Positions 62,904 through 64,000 of a stretch of DNA of 64,000 bases are shown here, in pieces. The stretch covers positions 1 to 64,000 of the forward strand of contig JAJFUS010000043.1 in NCBI GenBank assembly GCA_021372295.1, written 5' to 3'. The translations under genes were made by a program, and so were the position numbers. How positions within the stretch are numbered: the stretch's first letter is position 1; each line of letters starts with the position of its first letter. The notes under the pieces were generated by a model. The model did not search any database. It saw nothing but the letters and a program-made list of their open reading frames with translations, and was not told where the DNA came from. This DNA comes from a bacterium (GTDB lineage Bacteria > Armatimonadota > UBA5829).

Positions 62904-63682
62904 CATCTTTCGAGCACGCAGTCCAGCTGACTAACATCACCGTCAAGCAAAACGATATGGTCACCATCGACTCCGTTACCCTGACGATCAACAAAGGCAA
63001 CTTTGCTGCCATAATCGGGCCCAACGGCGCGGGTAAGACTACCCTCGTTAAAGTAATACTGGGACTGATCCGGCCTGACTCGGGAACTGTAAAGGTCTTC
63101 GACAGGCCGTCGGACGAACTGGGCGAGCTTCGCTCCAAAATAGGGTACGTGCCTCAGATATTTTCCATTGACATCAAATTCCCGGTAACCGTCTTTGAGA
63201 CAGTGCTGATGGGAACTTACGGCAAATTGGGCGTCGGCAAAAGAGTGACTTCCGCCGAGCGCGAGGCCACATATCAGGCGATGGAGAAAGTCGGGATCAC
63301 GGATTTGAAAGATCGTCCCATCGCGAGGCTCTCCGGCGGGCAGAGACAGCGCGCATTCATCGCCCGGGCGCTTGCGAACAACCCTGACTTACTGGTGTTG
63401 GACGAACCGACCACTGGAGTAGACATCGCAACAACCGGAAACCTCTACGCTTTGCTTAGGCAGCTCAAGAGCGAAGGGGTCACTGTGCTTTTGGTGTCGC
63501 ATGACGTGGGCGTTGTCGCGTCATATATCGATACACTGGCGTGCCTCAACGTATCTCTGGTGGCGCACTGCAGGCCGGGCGAAGTCGAGTGTACTGATGC
63601 TTTGAAGTCGATGTACGGCTGCGATGTGGCGTTCCTGCACCACGGCGATGCGCCGCATATAGTTGTGGAGGAACACGAATGA
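62900..63682 (+). CDS. znuC: Zinc/manganese ABC transporter ATP-binding protein
   Basis: A 260-residue ATPase. IIGPNGAGKTTLVKVILGLI is Walker A, RLSGGQRQRAFIARALANNP the signature, LLVLDEPTTGVD Walker B, and VLLVSHDVGVV the H-loop. Together with the lipoprotein and permease it forms a cluster-9 metal importer. It overlaps both neighbours by four bases, so the operon is tightly coupled. Confidence 0.94.
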   Translation: MTSFEHAVQLTNITVKQNDMVTIDSVTLTINKGNFAAIIGPNGAGKTTLVKVILGLIRPDSGTVKVFDRPSDELGELRSKIGYVPQIFSIDIKFPVTVFETVLMGTYGKLGVGKRVTSAEREATYQAMEKVGITDLKDRPIARLSGGQRQRAFIARALANNPDLLVLDEPTTGVDIATTGNLYALLRQLKSEGVTVLLVSHDVGVVASYIDTLACLNVSLVAHCRPGEVECTDALKSMYGCDVAFLHHGDAPHIVVEEHE

Positions 63683-64000
63683 TGGACATCCTCGGCTACT
63701 CATTTATGCAGAGAGCGATGGTGGCTGGAGTGCTCATCGGGGCGCTGTGCGCCGTGATCGGCGTATACGTGATCCTCAGAGGCATGGCCTTTATGGGATC
63801 AGGGATCGCGCATACATCGCTGGGCGGGGTCGCCATCGGCATATTATTGGGAGTCAATCCGATCTGGAGCGCGGTTGTTTTCTCGATCCTCGCGGGATGG
63901 GGAATCGCTGCGGTAACACGCCGCGGGCAAATCAAGGAAGACACCGCCATCGGAATTATATTCGCGTCGGGAATGGCAATGGGCATACTAATTATAGGAC
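63679..64000 (+). CDS. znuB: Zinc/manganese ABC transporter permease (partial)
   Basis: The first 107 residues of a cluster-9 metal permease, cut by the window edge. DILGYSFMQRAMVAGVLIGA is the family N-terminus and VYVILRGMAFMGSGIAHTSL, then GGVAIGILLGVNPIWSAVVF, match ZnuB/MntB. ATG 63679 overlaps the ATPase TGA; the second ATG (63682) is possible. Confidence 0.93.
   Translation, partial: MMDILGYSFMQRAMVAGVLIGALCAVIGVYVILRGMAFMGSGIAHTSLGGVAIGILLGVNPIWSAVVFSILAGWGIAAVTRRGQIKEDTAIGIIFASGMAMGILIIG

Noticed and set aside
1-64000. tRNA and rRNA genes
   Set aside because: Intergenic gaps were read for T-arm and CCA-type patterns and rRNA-like conserved blocks; none was seen.

Overview
The window reads as chromosome of a diderm bacterium of moderate GC, most like Armatimonadota or a related Terrabacteria lineage (inference; no rRNA is present to settle it). 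Firmicute-style gene orders (rpmH-rnpA-yidD-yidC-jag-mnmE; purS-purQ-purL-purF-purM-purN; nusA-ylxR-infB-ylxP-rbfA-nrnA-truB) occur beside diderm or environmental-lineage traits: an LptD/OstA-like outer-membrane protein, a PEP-CTERM protein behind a consensus sigma-54 promoter, a GH115 glycosidase, an AmmeMemoRadiSam enzyme, and large secreted beta-helix and propeller proteins.

Layout. 1-141: end of an IS3-like element. 360-4307: very large secreted beta-helix protein. 4678-8658: arsenic island (arsR behind a perfect 20-bp palindrome, a decayed arsC, acr3, a two-domain universal stress protein, a small AhpD-like protein, arsM, then an ABC ATPase fragment). 8776-11373: tightly packed envelope cluster of two DUF1573 paralogues, an anchored rhodanese and a MauE/DoxX-like protein. 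11573-15755: rpmH to mnmE. 15834-24686: a ubiquitin-like/JAMM/LysM protein, an inositol-phosphatase-family enzyme, HtrA, YfcE-type phosphoesterase, a GH115 enzyme on the minus strand, a Clp1/Grc3-type kinase and a histidine phosphatase. 24713-24912: seven consecutive perfect hairpins. 24977-30253: hydE without visible hydrogenase genes, YHS and HdeD-like proteins, and a minus-strand lptD-like/tatD/membrane-protein group. 30363-33514: sugar ABC importer whose binding protein is fused to its first permease. 33641-40550: purine operon. 40572-45773: BON-like protein, secreted 14-repeat propeller, PEP-CTERM protein, formate/nitrite channel. 45893-51980: nusA-to-truB translation operon, convergent with folP. 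53316-57929: second consensus sigma-54 promoter with a 41-codon ORF, mtnP, STAS protein, GT4 glycosyltransferase followed in frame by a six-hairpin-type protein, and a receiver-only regulator. 58330-64000: amrS, a GGDEF/HD-GYP protein, and a zinc/manganese-type ABC importer cut by the window edge.

How genes work together. The arsenic genes give sensing, arsenite efflux and methylation; arsenate reduction is lost at this locus. The purine genes cover several steps from PRPP toward AIR, with purD and later genes elsewhere. The nusA operon couples transcription, initiation factor 2, ribosome maturation and RNA turnover. The sigma-54 sites suggest RpoN control of some surface proteins. No tRNA, rRNA, CRISPR array or complete mobile element was found.
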